From the NCBI GenBank assembly GCA_900167925.1, contig FUZM01000004.1, forward strand, positions 178,848 through 242,847: a stretch of DNA of 64,000 nt. Direction: 5' to 3'. The position numbers were made by a program, and so were the translations under genes. Shown in pieces: positions 25,044-35,300 of this stretch. Below the pieces are notes generated by a model, which saw only the letters and a program-made list of their open reading frames with translations, had not been told where the DNA came from and did no database searches. Positions within the stretch are counted from its first letter, which is position 1, and each line of letters opens with the position of its first letter. This DNA is from Bacteroidales bacterium WCE2008. GTDB lineage: Bacteria > Bacteroidota > Bacteroidia > Bacteroidales > UBA932.

Positions 25044-26432
25044 TTAGTTCTTTTCTTCAATCTTTCTGCTCATCTCGTCAAGCTTCTCGTCGGTAAGAGG
25101 ATACTTGTAGATGAGGTATCCGACAATTATGAGAAGGATTGCCGGAATTATGCAGGTAAACCAGAGAATGGCGTTCTGGGCTGTTGTTGAATACTCATTG
25201 AGCTTGACGTAGTAAGCATTGACCGGAGCGCTTATGAAGGAAGCGAGGAACACTACTACAAAGATGCCGAGCACAAGCTGAAGGCACTTGTTGGCCTTGA
25301 ATTCCTTCCACATTTCGCCAAACGAAACCGGCTTTTCCGGAGTTGTCGTGATATTCTCCTTGCTGCCGAGGAAGCAGAGGGTAAGGAGGACGAATCCGAC
25401 TATGGCGAAAATACATGTCACAGTAAACCATGCCTTAGGCGCCGTAGGAAGGGCGGACTGCTCGCTGGCGAGGTTGAAGCCGATCATTCCCATGACAAGA
25501 GGGGTGATCCAGCCGGCGATGGAGAAGCCAGCCTTGAATGCAACACCCGCGAGGGCATTGACAGTAGCGGCAGGTCTGTTGCCGGTACGGAACTCGGCTT
25601 CCGTGATCACTTCAGGGACGAGGGCCCACATAAGAGAACCTACGAGAAGTCCGACACCGGTCATCACCTTGGCGGTCTGGACGAGGGTATTGTTGCTTTC
25701 GACGTCAAAGAACTTGCCGATCACATACAGGGCGGCGAATCCGACGAAGCCGATGGAAAGAAGCATATAATAAAGGCCTTTCTTTCCGAGCCATCTCTTG
25801 AGCACAGGCAAGGAAGGAAGGATGACAAATGCAGGGATTGTACCGATGGCCATGAAAATAGCCTGGTTCCAGTCGATTGCAGTATGGGCAACCATGGCGA
25901 GTCCGATAGGGAAACCGGCCTGTACTACGATCTGGCCGATGTTGGCGCAGACCATTCGGGTTGAAGTAAGTATGAGGACTTCGTCGTTGTCGCGGGTCAT
26001 ACTTGCCATGATCGAGCCGTAAGGAATGTTTACGACTGAATATATCATGCTGAGCAGGGTGTAGCTGACAGTAGCATATATGATCTTCATGGTCATCGAC
26101 CATGCTGCGGCCTGAGGAAGCATCAACAGACATGCTGCGATAGTAAGAGGAATTCCGCCGTAAAGAAGGTATGAGCGGTATTTGCCAAGTTTAGGATTCC
26201 TGTTGTCGATATATCGTCCTACGATCGGGCTCCAGAAACAGTCAATGAGACGGACAGAAAGAATCAGTCCGCTTACAAAGGCCGGATTAATCTTCAGAAC
26301 CGTGGTAAGATAAAGCATCAGGTAGCATGCGACAGTCTGGAAAATCAGATTCTGCGCCAGGTCTCCCGACCCGAAGCCGATACGCTGCGCCCAGTTCAAC
26401 TTGTAAAATCCTTTGGATTCGTTGTTTGCCAT
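25044..26432 (-). CDS. GPH-family sugar:cation symporter (xyloside transporter)
   Basis: 462 residues with about twelve membrane helices. The N-terminus (LNWAQRIGFGSGDLAQNLIF) and the loop SPIVGRYIDNRNPKLGKYRSY are hallmarks of the glycoside-pentoside-hexuronide:cation symporters (MelB/XynP group). Lying between an esterase and three xylan hydrolases, it should carry xylo-oligosaccharides or aldouronic acids across the inner membrane with Na+ or H+. Gaps of 11 and 22 bp to its neighbours support cotranscription. Substrate is inferred from context. Confidence 0.9.
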   Translation of the reverse strand: MANNESKGFYKLNWAQRIGFGSGDLAQNLIFQTVACYLMLYLTTVLKINPAFVSGLILSVRLIDCFWSPIVGRYIDNRNPKLGKYRSYLLYGGIPLTIAACLLMLPQAAAWSMTMKIIYATVSYTLLSMIYSVVNIPYGSIMASMTRDNDEVLILTSTRMVCANIGQIVVQAGFPIGLAMVAHTAIDWNQAIFMAIGTIPAFVILPSLPVLKRWLGKKGLYYMLLSIGFVGFAALYVIGKFFDVESNNTLVQTAKVMTGVGLLVGSLMWALVPEVITEAEFRTGNRPAATVNALAGVAFKAGFSIAGWITPLVMGMIGFNLASEQSALPTAPKAWFTVTCIFAIVGFVLLTLCFLGSKENITTTPEKPVSFGEMWKEFKANKCLQLVLGIFVVVFLASFISAPVNAYYVKLNEYSTTAQNAILWFTCIIPAILLIIVGYLIYKYPLTDEKLDEMSRKIEEKN

Positions 26433-26454
26433 AAAAAAGCTTTAATTAGTTATA

Positions 26455-28059
26455 CTATTTATTACTATCGAGTATTGTGTTAGATGTTCTAAGTCCAACT
26501 GTCTTTTTATCCTGAGGATGGATATCGTTCCACTCGCCGAGATCGCCGTTAGGAACGAGATATACTCCGTCCATGCGCTCCGCGGTCCTCTTCTGCTCCT
26601 TCTGCACCCTGTTCCAGCCGAAGTCGTTGTCGGTAAGTTCGGAATGCTCGAATGCCGCGAGTTCTATTATATAGAATTTGAGCGTAGGATTTCCCATTTC
26701 ACTTCTCCACTCGGTAATCATCGTCTCGAGAAGGTTGCCGTAGTCGGCAGCGTTGAAGCAGTTGCTTTCGCCCTGGTACCAGATAACTCCGCTCGTCGGG
26801 AATTCCTTGATTGGAGCGATCATGGCGTTGAAAAGTCCTGCGGACTTGTACTGCAGGAACACTTCGCCAGGTCTTGGAGGCATGCGCCTTCCTGCCTTGT
26901 GACGCCATCCCTTCAGGAGGCTCTTTTCAGCAGCCCCCGTTTCAAGGGAGTAGCGCTTGCCCGGAACGAATGCCGGGACATTGCCATATGAGTAGAGATG
27001 TATTTCAATTTCGTTCGAGCCGGCCTTGAGTACACCTGCAGGCACTTTGTAGTTGCGCGGAGGGTACATGTAGGTAGTATTGCCGACAAATGTGCCGTTG
27101 ACGAAGACTGAGTCAGCGTCGACGATAGCTCCGAGATGGAGTATCGCATCTCCTTCCGCCTCTTCCTCCGTCAAGTCGACAGTCCTGGTGAAGAAGTGGC
27201 TTCCGCAGATTGCCTGGCCTTTCTCGTCTTCAGCCCAGTCCACGGTGAATATGTCCACGTCCTCCCATTTCGCCTCAGTGTTGGCCGGAAGGGCGTTGTG
27301 AGCCGCCTGCCACTCGGTATAGAGGTTTGCGTTGAAATTCTTGATGCTGTCGAGATTATGCTCGTCCTTATAGAACTTCAGTTCTTCGAGAGCATATCCC
27401 GGAAGGCACTGCTCGCCTATCCAGGCCTCGATCGGAGAGCCGCCGACGGATGAATTGATCATTCCGACAGGAACACCGGTCGCAGCCTGAAGATAACGAG
27501 CCGTAAAGTAGAGGACAGCTCCCCATTCGGTAACTGCGCTGTCGGAAGATGCGACTTCCCAATTGGCGTAGCGGAGATCCTCTGCCGGTCCCTTGAATTC
27601 GTATGAGAGAGGGACCTTGATATATCTTATATTGTTATTGGAGTATCCCTTGACATCAGCGGCTACCGCGTCCATGCATCTTCTTACCGGAAGTTCCATG
27701 TTTGACTGGCCGGAACCTATATATACATCTCCGTAAAGGACGTCGCTGATGGTGAATTCTTCGAATCTGAGTTCATACGGACCGCCGGCAGGACGGGCGT
27801 CCATAAGGACTTTCCATTTTCCTTCCGAATCGGCTCTGGTTTCATAGTCTTTCTGGCTGTCTGCGGATACAAGGGAGAATCTCACTTTGGCTCCGGGACG
27901 GGCAGTACCCCATATAGGGACGGGAACGTCGCGCTGGAGTACCATCGAATCTCCAAAGATTGTCGCAGGGCATACGTTCGCCTCTTTCCGGCAGCCGGTC
28001 AAGGCTGCTGCCGCGATAATTGCGGCGGCTATAATCAAGTATGCGGATCTATACTTCAT
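26455..28059 (-). CDS. Sialate O-acetylesterase-family carbohydrate esterase, lipoprotein (likely acetyl-xylan side-chain esterase)
   Basis: 534 residues from ATG 28059, which gives a proper lipoprotein signal ending AALTGC; the frame is open 18 codons further upstream without a signal. The SGNH-type fold is shown by IGSGQSNMELPVRR (nucleophile Ser in GQSNM) and the C-terminal catalytic Asp/His region EWNDIHPQD. A jelly-roll, GH2-like domain is inserted in the middle (about residues 250-360, with VDADSVFVNGTFVGNTTYM), as usual for this family. In a xylan operon it most likely removes acetyl groups from xylan. It is the first gene of the operon. Confidence 0.85.
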   Translation of the reverse strand: MKYRSAYLIIAAAIIAAAALTGCRKEANVCPATIFGDSMVLQRDVPVPIWGTARPGAKVRFSLVSADSQKDYETRADSEGKWKVLMDARPAGGPYELRFEEFTISDVLYGDVYIGSGQSNMELPVRRCMDAVAADVKGYSNNNIRYIKVPLSYEFKGPAEDLRYANWEVASSDSAVTEWGAVLYFTARYLQAATGVPVGMINSSVGGSPIEAWIGEQCLPGYALEELKFYKDEHNLDSIKNFNANLYTEWQAAHNALPANTEAKWEDVDIFTVDWAEDEKGQAICGSHFFTRTVDLTEEEAEGDAILHLGAIVDADSVFVNGTFVGNTTYMYPPRNYKVPAGVLKAGSNEIEIHLYSYGNVPAFVPGKRYSLETGAAEKSLLKGWRHKAGRRMPPRPGEVFLQYKSAGLFNAMIAPIKEFPTSGVIWYQGESNCFNAADYGNLLETMITEWRSEMGNPTLKFYIIELAAFEHSELTDNDFGWNRVQKEQKRTAERMDGVYLVPNGDLGEWNDIHPQDKKTVGLRTSNTILDSNK

Positions 28060-28088
28060 AACGTAGGTTTTAGCATTATTTCCCGATA

Positions 28089-28096
28089 CAAAGGTA
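28089..28096 (-). promoter_or_regulatory. Probable -7 element for the esterase-to-GH67 operon
   Basis: The reverse strand reads TACCTTTG, matching TAnnTTTG, 30 bp before the esterase start. No good -33 box lies 19-21 bp upstream, which suits an activator-dependent promoter, here probably under the HTCS regulator. Confidence 0.5.
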
Positions 28097-28202
28097 TCAA
28101 TTTTATATACCATAAACGTGTAACATTGTTTCAGTCTCTTGAAATTTTAGAACATTGTTGTCGTTGTTGTTACATTTTTTGTCAGAAATGCAACTTTTGG
28201 AT

Positions 28203-28239
28203 AAAAACAATGGATGCCGGTTTGTTTCCGGCATCCATT
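28203..28239 (-). terminator. Terminator after uxuB
   Basis: A perfect 12-bp stem, AATGGATGCCGG (28209-28220) with CCGGCATCCATT (28228-28239), 7-nt loop, followed on the reverse strand by a T run (28208-28203). It lies about 20 bp after the uxuB stop and separates the regulator/hexuronate unit from the hydrolase operon. Confidence 0.85.
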
Positions 28240-28257
28240 ACATATAAAGTATCAGTA

Positions 28258-29844
28258 TTACCTCTTTGTCACGTATTTATGGAGAGTCTTGCGGACTGCG
28301 CCAGGACCGGCGAAGAGTTCCTTTACGTACCCCTCGATCTGCTCGCCGAGACCGATCTCATAAAGGTCGACTGCAAATATATCCTTGCGGCTATAAAGCT
28401 TGCGGAGAGGGCTCCAGTCCTGGTCAGGTTTTCCGATCTCGAGAGGAGCTACGATTGCCTGCAGTTCTTCGAGAAGCGGGTCAGGAGAAGGCTCGAATGG
28501 AGTACCGTCATCCTTTATACCTTTAAGATAACGCGCGTATCCGGCGAGAGTAAGCGGAATAAGCACGAGATTAGACTTGTCGAGCCCCCGTGCGACGTAC
28601 TTCTTGAGAGTCTCTCCGAAACGGATAGGAAGTTTCTGGGATGTGTCGCAGGCAATACGCTGAGGAGCGTCAGGCATGAACGGATTAGGGAGACGACGGT
28701 TGATCACGGCGCCGATGAATTCGTATGGGTTCAGCACGCCCGGATCCACTACTACCGGCATGGCCTCGATATAACCGATCTTCTGGATAAAGGCGCGGAT
28801 ATCTTCGTCAGCCATCTCGGCGCTGATGAGAGTATAGCCGAGCATACATCCGTAGAGGGCCATGGCAGTGTGCAGAGGGTTGAGACAGGTGGTGACTTTC
28901 ATGGTCTCGACCTTGTCCACGATCTCTCTGGTCGTATAGAGGGCGCCTCCGAGATCAAGCGGCGGACGGCCGTTGGTGTAGCTGTCCTCGATTACGAGAT
29001 ACTGCACCTCCTCGGAGTTGACGAACGGCGCGGTGAATGTATGTTTCTCGGTCTCGATATAATTGTTGTCCTCGAATCCGTCCTGGGCGAGCATCTCCTT
29101 GACTTTTTCATGAGGCCGCGGAGTAATCTTGTCGATCATCGACCATGGGAACGTAATCTTGGACTCATCTTTCAGATATGTCAGGAATTCTGCCGGCACG
29201 AGACCGTCTTTTACCCATCTTTCAGCGTATGCGAAGACTCCTGCCTTGACTTTGTCTCCATTGTGGGAACAGTTGTCCATCGACTGTACGGTCAGAGGAA
29301 GCTTTCCGGCCTGCCAGCGCTCATAGAGCAGAGAGCATACCTTACCCATTGCGAAGACAGGCTTAAGTCCGCGGGCCAGATCCGCCTCGTTGAACGAATA
29401 TCCTTTCTCGGTAATCGTAAATGAGATCATCTGGAGGCTCGGATTGCGGAAAATCTCGACGAGACGGTCCCAGTCCTTGAACTGAGGATCGGCCTTCAGG
29501 GCCTCTGTGACCGAAGCGATGACCTTCTTCTCGATGGTTCCGGTGGACTGGAGGCTGACCAGAAGCGACAGATTATTATAAGGGGTATAGGCCTTGTCAA
29601 TCACCTCGAAATCGAAAGTCTCGGCGACAATCACTCCCCTGTCATATTTCCCAGTATTGAGGGCATCGTTAAGTATGGCTGCCGGAAAGGCACGGAAGAT
29701 ATTCCCGCCGCCGAAGTGGACCCATGTAGGCTCTTTTGCAGTCTTTTCACGGACTGCCTTTATATCGAACTTAGGAAGCTGGTAGCCCTTGGCCTCCCAC
29801 TCTGCGGGATTGAACTGCCCGCCCAGTATATCGTTAAGTTTCAT
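28258..29844 (-). CDS. uxuB: D-mannonate oxidoreductase (fructuronate reductase), mannitol dehydrogenase family
   Basis: 528 residues of the long-chain mannitol dehydrogenase family. The N-terminal NAD-binding region carries THVHFGGGNIFRAFPAAIL-like glycine-rich sequence; the catalytic Lys/Asn/His region appears around CLNPLHTAMALYGCMLGYT. It interconverts D-fructuronate and D-mannonate with NADH. Together with UxuA just upstream (17-bp gap) it forms the glucuronate branch downstream of the alpha-glucuronidase. It is longer than E. coli UxuB by about 40 residues, as in other Bacteroidetes members. No isomerase (UxaC) is in the window; it must be elsewhere. Confidence 0.9.
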   Translation of the reverse strand: MKLNDILGGQFNPAEWEAKGYQLPKFDIKAVREKTAKEPTWVHFGGGNIFRAFPAAILNDALNTGKYDRGVIVAETFDFEVIDKAYTPYNNLSLLVSLQSTGTIEKKVIASVTEALKADPQFKDWDRLVEIFRNPSLQMISFTITEKGYSFNEADLARGLKPVFAMGKVCSLLYERWQAGKLPLTVQSMDNCSHNGDKVKAGVFAYAERWVKDGLVPAEFLTYLKDESKITFPWSMIDKITPRPHEKVKEMLAQDGFEDNNYIETEKHTFTAPFVNSEEVQYLVIEDSYTNGRPPLDLGGALYTTREIVDKVETMKVTTCLNPLHTAMALYGCMLGYTLISAEMADEDIRAFIQKIGYIEAMPVVVDPGVLNPYEFIGAVINRRLPNPFMPDAPQRIACDTSQKLPIRFGETLKKYVARGLDKSNLVLIPLTLAGYARYLKGIKDDGTPFEPSPDPLLEELQAIVAPLEIGKPDQDWSPLRKLYSRKDIFAVDLYEIGLGEQIEGYVKELFAGPGAVRKTLHKYVTKR

Positions 29845-29861
29845 AATATGCTTTAAATCTA

Positions 29862-31115
29862 TTAGTCGAAAAATCCCGGTTGTTTGTACTCGATACCCAG
29901 CTCACGGTCGACAGTGGCGATTATTCCCTGCACCTGACCCATTGCGAACATACGTCCGAGAAGGGTGTAGCCGGCATTGTGGCCATGGCTCTGCTCGTCG
30001 AAGATGCCGCCCGGCTTGTCGGTGAAAGTCAGACCATGGTCAACGCGCATCGGGAGATTCGGATTCTCTTTCTCGAAAATGCGCACTAGCTCGATCAGGT
30101 CTGCGCGGCCGCCGAGATGGGACGCCTCGGTAAAGTCGCCGTTAGGGAATATGTGGCAGCTGCGGAGATGGACAAAATGAGTCCTGGAAGCGAACTTCTT
30201 CGCGAGATCGACCACATTGTTATAGGCCCCTGCGGAGAGCGAGCCGGCGCAGAAGGTCAGGCCGTTATGCTTGTTCGGAACGGCGTCGAGGAACCATTTG
30301 ATGTCCTCCTCGGTGCGGACGATGCGCGGAAGTCCGAGGACCTCGATAGGCGGATCGTCAGGATGCACGCACATGTTCATGTCGCATTCGTCGCAGACCG
30401 GCATGATAGCTTCGAGGAAGTATTTCATGTTGGCGCGGAGCTGCGCCTTGTCGATGCCTTTGTAGAGCTCGAGGAAGTCGCGGAACTTCTGGATCGGAGC
30501 CTCGTCGTTCTCGCTGAAGTTGCCTGAAACGAAGCCCTGGGTCTTGATGATGATCGTCTCGACGAGCTGATGCTCCTTCTCCGGAGTCATGTTCTTGGCA
30601 AGTTCGTCGGCCTCTGCAAGTACGTTACGGCCCTCGCCCACCCCTTCAGGGAAGCGGAACTGCGCCCATTCTTCCCGTGCACGTGCACGCTTCAGGATAT
30701 AAATATCGAAGTATGCAAATTCTGCATAATTGAAATAGAGGTTTGTGGCGCCGTTTGGATTGCTGTGCTGCAGGTCTGTACGGGCCCAGTCGAGTACAGG
30801 CATGAAGTTGTAGCAGATGCAGTGGATGCCTTCTGCCGCAAGATTACGCAGACTTTCCTTATAGACCTCAATCTGGTGGTCTCTGTCCGGACCGCCATAT
30901 TTAATTGTTTCCACTACCGGAAGGGACTCCACTACGCTCCAGCGCATTCCGAAACTCTCGATATACTCGCGGAGGTCACGGATCTTCTCCCGTGTCCATA
31001 CTTCACCTAGAGGCACGTCGTGAAGGGCGGTGACGATACCCTCCACTCCGATTTGCCTAAGCTGGGCAAGAGTTATCTTGTCTTTCTTGCCGAACCATCT
31101 CCATGTTTTTTCCAT
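29862..31115 (-). CDS. uxuA: D-mannonate dehydratase
   Basis: 417 residues. Clear UxuA features are WRWFGKKDKITLAQLRQIG at the N-terminus, YNFMPVLDWARTDL, the metal-site stretches NMCVHPDDPP and LTFCAGSLS, HLRSCH, and MRVDHGLTF near the C-terminus. It removes water from D-mannonate to give 2-keto-3-deoxy-gluconate, the last step of this branch before KdgK/KdgA. The gene follows the HTCS regulator by 25 bp on the same strand and probably shares its transcript, an arrangement that ties hexuronate catabolism to the xylan sensor. Confidence 0.95.
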   Translation of the reverse strand: MEKTWRWFGKKDKITLAQLRQIGVEGIVTALHDVPLGEVWTREKIRDLREYIESFGMRWSVVESLPVVETIKYGGPDRDHQIEVYKESLRNLAAEGIHCICYNFMPVLDWARTDLQHSNPNGATNLYFNYAEFAYFDIYILKRARAREEWAQFRFPEGVGEGRNVLAEADELAKNMTPEKEHQLVETIIIKTQGFVSGNFSENDEAPIQKFRDFLELYKGIDKAQLRANMKYFLEAIMPVCDECDMNMCVHPDDPPIEVLGLPRIVRTEEDIKWFLDAVPNKHNGLTFCAGSLSAGAYNNVVDLAKKFASRTHFVHLRSCHIFPNGDFTEASHLGGRADLIELVRIFEKENPNLPMRVDHGLTFTDKPGGIFDEQSHGHNAGYTLLGRMFAMGQVQGIIATVDRELGIEYKQPGFFD

Positions 31116-31140
31116 GATCTATTGTTGTGTTTAGTTGATT

Positions 31141-34100
31141 CTATTGGAAAAGCTTCTTGAGCGTCTCCTCGTCGTGGCAATCCTGGTACTTGTCGACAAA
31201 CTCTTTCGGAGTCATTCCGAAATAATCACGGAAGGAGCTCGAGAAATATGAGTGCGTCGAGAAGCCCACACGATAGGCCACCTCGGAAATATTAACCTTA
31301 TCATTGATAAGCAGATAGGCGGCCTGCTTCAGGCGGATCGAACGGATCAGCCCGCTTGGCGACTGCCCTATCGCTTCTTTCAGTTTTCTGTTCATATGGA
31401 CGCGGCTCATGCCGATTTCGCGGCTGAGGTCCTCGACTCCGAATTCCGGCTTGTCGATATTCGTCTTGATCGCCTCGATCACGCGCTCCACAAGGGATTT
31501 CGATGAGTTGACCTTGAGTTCATCATACTTGTAGTCGACCTCGTTGGAGTATTTGCTGCGGATTGTATCGCTGTTGGAGATAGCATTTGCGATAGCGCTC
31601 CGGAGCAGGTCCATAGATATCGGTTTGGTGAAGAAGCGGTCGGCTCCGCAGTCCAGACAGCGCTGGACGCTGGCCTCGTCGTTCTGCGACGTAAGTATGA
31701 TCACCGGAATATGATTAGTGCCAGGATTATGCTTGATCTTAGTACACAGTTCCTCGCCGTCCATCGGTTCCATGAGAAGGTCGGTAATGACAACGTCAGG
31801 GACTGTCGTCGAGATCTCGCCCCAGGCGGAGCGGCCGTTGGCATAGGCCTGGACGTTGTACTGGCCCCGCAGTTCCATGCGCAGATAGTCGCGGAGCTCG
31901 TCATCGTCGTCGACGATTATGATTGTCTTGCGGGACTTGACTGCCTTGTCCAGACTTTCCGTCTCGCTGTGGTAGCTTATATCTTCGGTAGTATCGGTAA
32001 ATTCCTCGATATTCATCTGCTTGGTATAGAGGTCTTTATGATGAGACGTCAGACTAAGCTCCTCGGCGGAGAGATGGTCCTTGCCGGCCGGGAGAAGAAC
32101 CGTGAAGCAGACGCCGGTTTCGGTGTTGGAGGCGCTGATCTTGCCGTGGTGCAGGTCTATGAGCATCTTCGCCAGGCTGAGGCCCACTCCGGAACCGCCC
32201 TTTGCGTCGAGGACGTCGGACTGGAAGAATCGCTCGAAGACTCTTTCCAGGTTCTTTTCATCGATATGGCTGTCGGTATTGGTAATCCGGATCTTGACGA
32301 ACTCGGCGATGTTGGACGGGAGCTCGCCGTTGTTGCGGACTGTATCCGACACGATCACCTCGATCTTGCCTCCGTCCTTTGTGTATTTGAAGGCGTTGGA
32401 GATTATGTTGAAGATAATCTTGTCGAAGTTGCCCTGGTCGACCCAAAGGTTGAGCACATCGGTGGACGAGGTTATCGAATAGTCGATATTGCGCGTCATC
32501 GCCAGGTTGTCGAAGGAGTGCATGATCTCCTTGATGAAGTAGATTATGTCTGTCTCGAGGAAGTGCATCTGCATCTGCCCGTCGTCGATCTTTCGTATGT
32601 CCATAAGCTGGTTGACGATGCGCAGGATTCGCAGGGAGTTGCGGTACATCAGGTTGTAGAGCGACTTCTGTTTCGGATCCGTCTCGGACTCGCGCATTTT
32701 CTTAAGCGGAGACATCACCAGAGTAAGCGGAGAACGGATTTCATGCGAGATGTTGGTGAACATCTGAAGCTTGAGGTCGCGGATCTCGGACTGTTCTTTT
32801 TCATGGATGCGCTTGCGGCGGGCGACGACCAGCCTGTGGATCAGATAGAAGCCCGACAGAAGCAGCAGTATATAGAGCAGATAGGCCCAGAAGGTCTCGT
32901 ACCACGGCGGCAGAATCCTGATTTTTATGCTCCTTGTGGAGAATTCGTCCTCCTCGTCTTCGAGGTAGGCACGGACCTGAAGCTCGTAGCGTCCGCTCGG
33001 GAGATTGGTATATGTAGCCAGTGCATTGGCCTGCGAAGTGTGGTGCCATTCCGGGTCGGAGTGGTTCAGCTTATACATGTACTGCACCTTGCGCGGGTTG
33101 GTGTACTCGAGGACGGCGAATCCGAGGGAGAAGGTGTTGGTACGGTACGGAAGGGTTATGCTGGTGGCTTCGGTGATATGCTTGTCGAGGATATTATGCT
33201 CTGCCGACGCATCGAACTCGATCTCTTTGTTCATCGCCGTGAGGCTGGTGAAATAGAGAGGCGGGAGGTCATGAGCCTTCTGGTCGACCATCTTAGGGTA
33301 GAAGGCGGTGATTCCGTTGATGCCGCCGAAATAGATCTTGCCGTCTTCGTCTACGAAGGATGCCCCGTGGTGGAATTCGTTCTCCTGGAGGCCGTCGTAT
33401 GAGAAATAGCGGGTGAATCTTCCGGAGGACGGGATCAGGCGGGAGAGGCCGTATGAGGTCGAGATCCAGAGATTTCCGTCAGAACTTTCCCTGATGGCGT
33501 TGACGACGTTGTTGGATAGGCCTTCGGTCTCGGTATAGAGGCGCAGGTCGTTGCGGGCGCGGTCGAAATAGATCAGTCCCTCGCCGGTGCCTATCCACAT
33601 GACTCCGCCGGTGCCTTCGCAGAAGCAGTAGATGCGGGCGCGGACTCCTGCCGGACCGACGTTGTAGCTGATCAGCTGGCCGACGTTGCTGTTGTAGCAG
33701 AGCAGGCCGTTGTATGTTCCCACCCAGAGCATGCCGTCGCTGTCTATGAACAGGGCGCTGACCCATTTGTTCATGATTTCGGAGATTGTCCGGATGACGC
33801 GACCGTCGGTCGGGTCGATTATGCTGAAGCCGTTGCCATGGGTACCGACGTAGAGGACGTTGTTCCTGGAATCATAGGCGAGGCTCTCGGTACGCACCGA
33901 GCCGAGATGGTTCGCATTGGTCGCCCTGTGGATTTCGCCGCCGCGTGGACGGACGAAGAGGCCGTCGAGATAAGTGGCGATCCAGAGAGTGCCGCTGTTG
34001 TCCATGGCCAGAGACATGACCGAGTTGTTGCTCAGGGCGGAGTTGGCAGCCGTGTAGCTGTATTTCCGGCCGTCAGGAGTAATCTGGACTATGCCGCCGC

Positions 34101-35274
34101 CATCAGTGCCGACCCAGAGGTCGCCGTTGTAAGGGTCGCGGAGCACCGAAGTCACGCAAGAGCTGTTGCCGCCGAAACGGGAGTCGGTGCTGGTGGAGAC
34201 ATACTCGAAACCGTACATGGATTTAGGGATCACCATGAGTCCGGTTTGGAAGGCGCCTACCCATATATTCCCCTGGACGTCCTCAAAGAGGGCATGCACT
34301 TTCCAGGTAGAGATGTCGTACGGGATATTGGCGAGACTGAGGCTGTGGCTGGTATCGGTCTCGAGATCATATACAAGGATGCCGCGGTTTTCTACTCCGA
34401 CGAGGAAAGAATGGTCTCCGGCGCGCTGGATAGAGCTGTCTCGCAGTAGGCACTGGACACGGCAGGTCGAGGCGTAGCGGTCTTTCGATGCCCGGATCTT
34501 GCCGGTCTCGGCATCGAAGATCAGGATTCCGCAGTTGAATGTACCTATAATAATATTACCTGTGCTGGGATCCTCGGCATAATCCTGGGCTACTACGATT
34601 TTGGAGAGAGACGAGGTCTCAGGAGTCCAGAAAGTGTCCGAAAGGAGCACTCCGGTCCGGCTGTCGACGACAAAAATGCCGCCTACGTCCTCGTTCGACA
34701 TCCATACTCTTCCAGAAGAATCGAGAAAAATGCCGTTGATATATGTCGTAGGAAGGTTCGAGTTGAGAGTATTTCGCTTCTCGGATACGAGTTTATGCGT
34801 CTTGGCATCGATCACGTAGACTCCGTGCTGCGATGTGGAGACCCAGATTTCCGAGCCGGTCACGGTCGGGACTTCTATGATTCCTGTAACATATTGCGAA
34901 GAGTTCGGGACGGAGAGGTCGCCGAGATCAAATTTGCTGAATGTGTTGTAGTCCGGATCGAAGACCTGGAGGCCTGCGGAGGTTCCAGTCCAGAATACTC
35001 CGTGGCTGTCCTCTTTGATGGTCATCACGAGGTTGCTGGCGAGGGCGTCAGTGCGCGATGGATCGAAACGGAATGTGGTAAAGCTTCGGCCGTCGAATCT
35101 GGCGAGTCCGTTCTCGGTGGATACCCATATGAACCCTTTACTGTCCTGAGTAAGGTCATTGATCTGAGAGTTAGGCAGTCCGTATTCGGAAGTATAAAAT
35201 CTCGCCATCTGTGCATTTCCGACTGTAGCTAGTGTCAAAAATGACAGAAAAGTGAATAGTTTGTAGTGTTTCAT
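31141..35274 (-). CDS. Hybrid two-component system regulator (HTCS) of the xylan locus
   Basis: 1377 residues from ATG 35274, chosen because it begins the signal peptide MKHYKLFTFLSFLTLATVGNA. Order: periplasmic two-component-regulator propeller repeats (about 25-680; repeated motifs such as GFIWVSTENGLARFDG and LWVGTDGGGIVQI), Y_Y_Y domain, one membrane helix near 800, histidine kinase with His844 in NISHEIRSPL, ATPase domain, receiver with Asp1165 in VVITDLLMEP, and a C-terminal AraC-type DNA-binding domain (EVAYRVGFSTHSYFSSSFRD). Such proteins bind a specific oligosaccharide in the periplasm and activate the linked operons. Here the ligand should be a xylo-oligosaccharide (inference). Confidence 0.95.
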   Translation of the reverse strand: MKHYKLFTFLSFLTLATVGNAQMARFYTSEYGLPNSQINDLTQDSKGFIWVSTENGLARFDGRSFTTFRFDPSRTDALASNLVMTIKEDSHGVFWTGTSAGLQVFDPDYNTFSKFDLGDLSVPNSSQYVTGIIEVPTVTGSEIWVSTSQHGVYVIDAKTHKLVSEKRNTLNSNLPTTYINGIFLDSSGRVWMSNEDVGGIFVVDSRTGVLLSDTFWTPETSSLSKIVVAQDYAEDPSTGNIIIGTFNCGILIFDAETGKIRASKDRYASTCRVQCLLRDSSIQRAGDHSFLVGVENRGILVYDLETDTSHSLSLANIPYDISTWKVHALFEDVQGNIWVGAFQTGLMVIPKSMYGFEYVSTSTDSRFGGNSSCVTSVLRDPYNGDLWVGTDGGGIVQITPDGRKYSYTAANSALSNNSVMSLAMDNSGTLWIATYLDGLFVRPRGGEIHRATNANHLGSVRTESLAYDSRNNVLYVGTHGNGFSIIDPTDGRVIRTISEIMNKWVSALFIDSDGMLWVGTYNGLLCYNSNVGQLISYNVGPAGVRARIYCFCEGTGGVMWIGTGEGLIYFDRARNDLRLYTETEGLSNNVVNAIRESSDGNLWISTSYGLSRLIPSSGRFTRYFSYDGLQENEFHHGASFVDEDGKIYFGGINGITAFYPKMVDQKAHDLPPLYFTSLTAMNKEIEFDASAEHNILDKHITEATSITLPYRTNTFSLGFAVLEYTNPRKVQYMYKLNHSDPEWHHTSQANALATYTNLPSGRYELQVRAYLEDEEDEFSTRSIKIRILPPWYETFWAYLLYILLLLSGFYLIHRLVVARRKRIHEKEQSEIRDLKLQMFTNISHEIRSPLTLVMSPLKKMRESETDPKQKSLYNLMYRNSLRILRIVNQLMDIRKIDDGQMQMHFLETDIIYFIKEIMHSFDNLAMTRNIDYSITSSTDVLNLWVDQGNFDKIIFNIISNAFKYTKDGGKIEVIVSDTVRNNGELPSNIAEFVKIRITNTDSHIDEKNLERVFERFFQSDVLDAKGGSGVGLSLAKMLIDLHHGKISASNTETGVCFTVLLPAGKDHLSAEELSLTSHHKDLYTKQMNIEEFTDTTEDISYHSETESLDKAVKSRKTIIIVDDDDELRDYLRMELRGQYNVQAYANGRSAWGEISTTVPDVVITDLLMEPMDGEELCTKIKHNPGTNHIPVIILTSQNDEASVQRCLDCGADRFFTKPISMDLLRSAIANAISNSDTIRSKYSNEVDYKYDELKVNSSKSLVERVIEAIKTNIDKPEFGVEDLSREIGMSRVHMNRKLKEAIGQSPSGLIRSIRLKQAAYLLINDKVNISEVAYRVGFSTHSYFSSSFRDYFGMTPKEFVDKYQDCHDEETLKKLFQ

Positions 35275-35300
35275 TTGTGCGTAATTCAAGATCAATGTTA

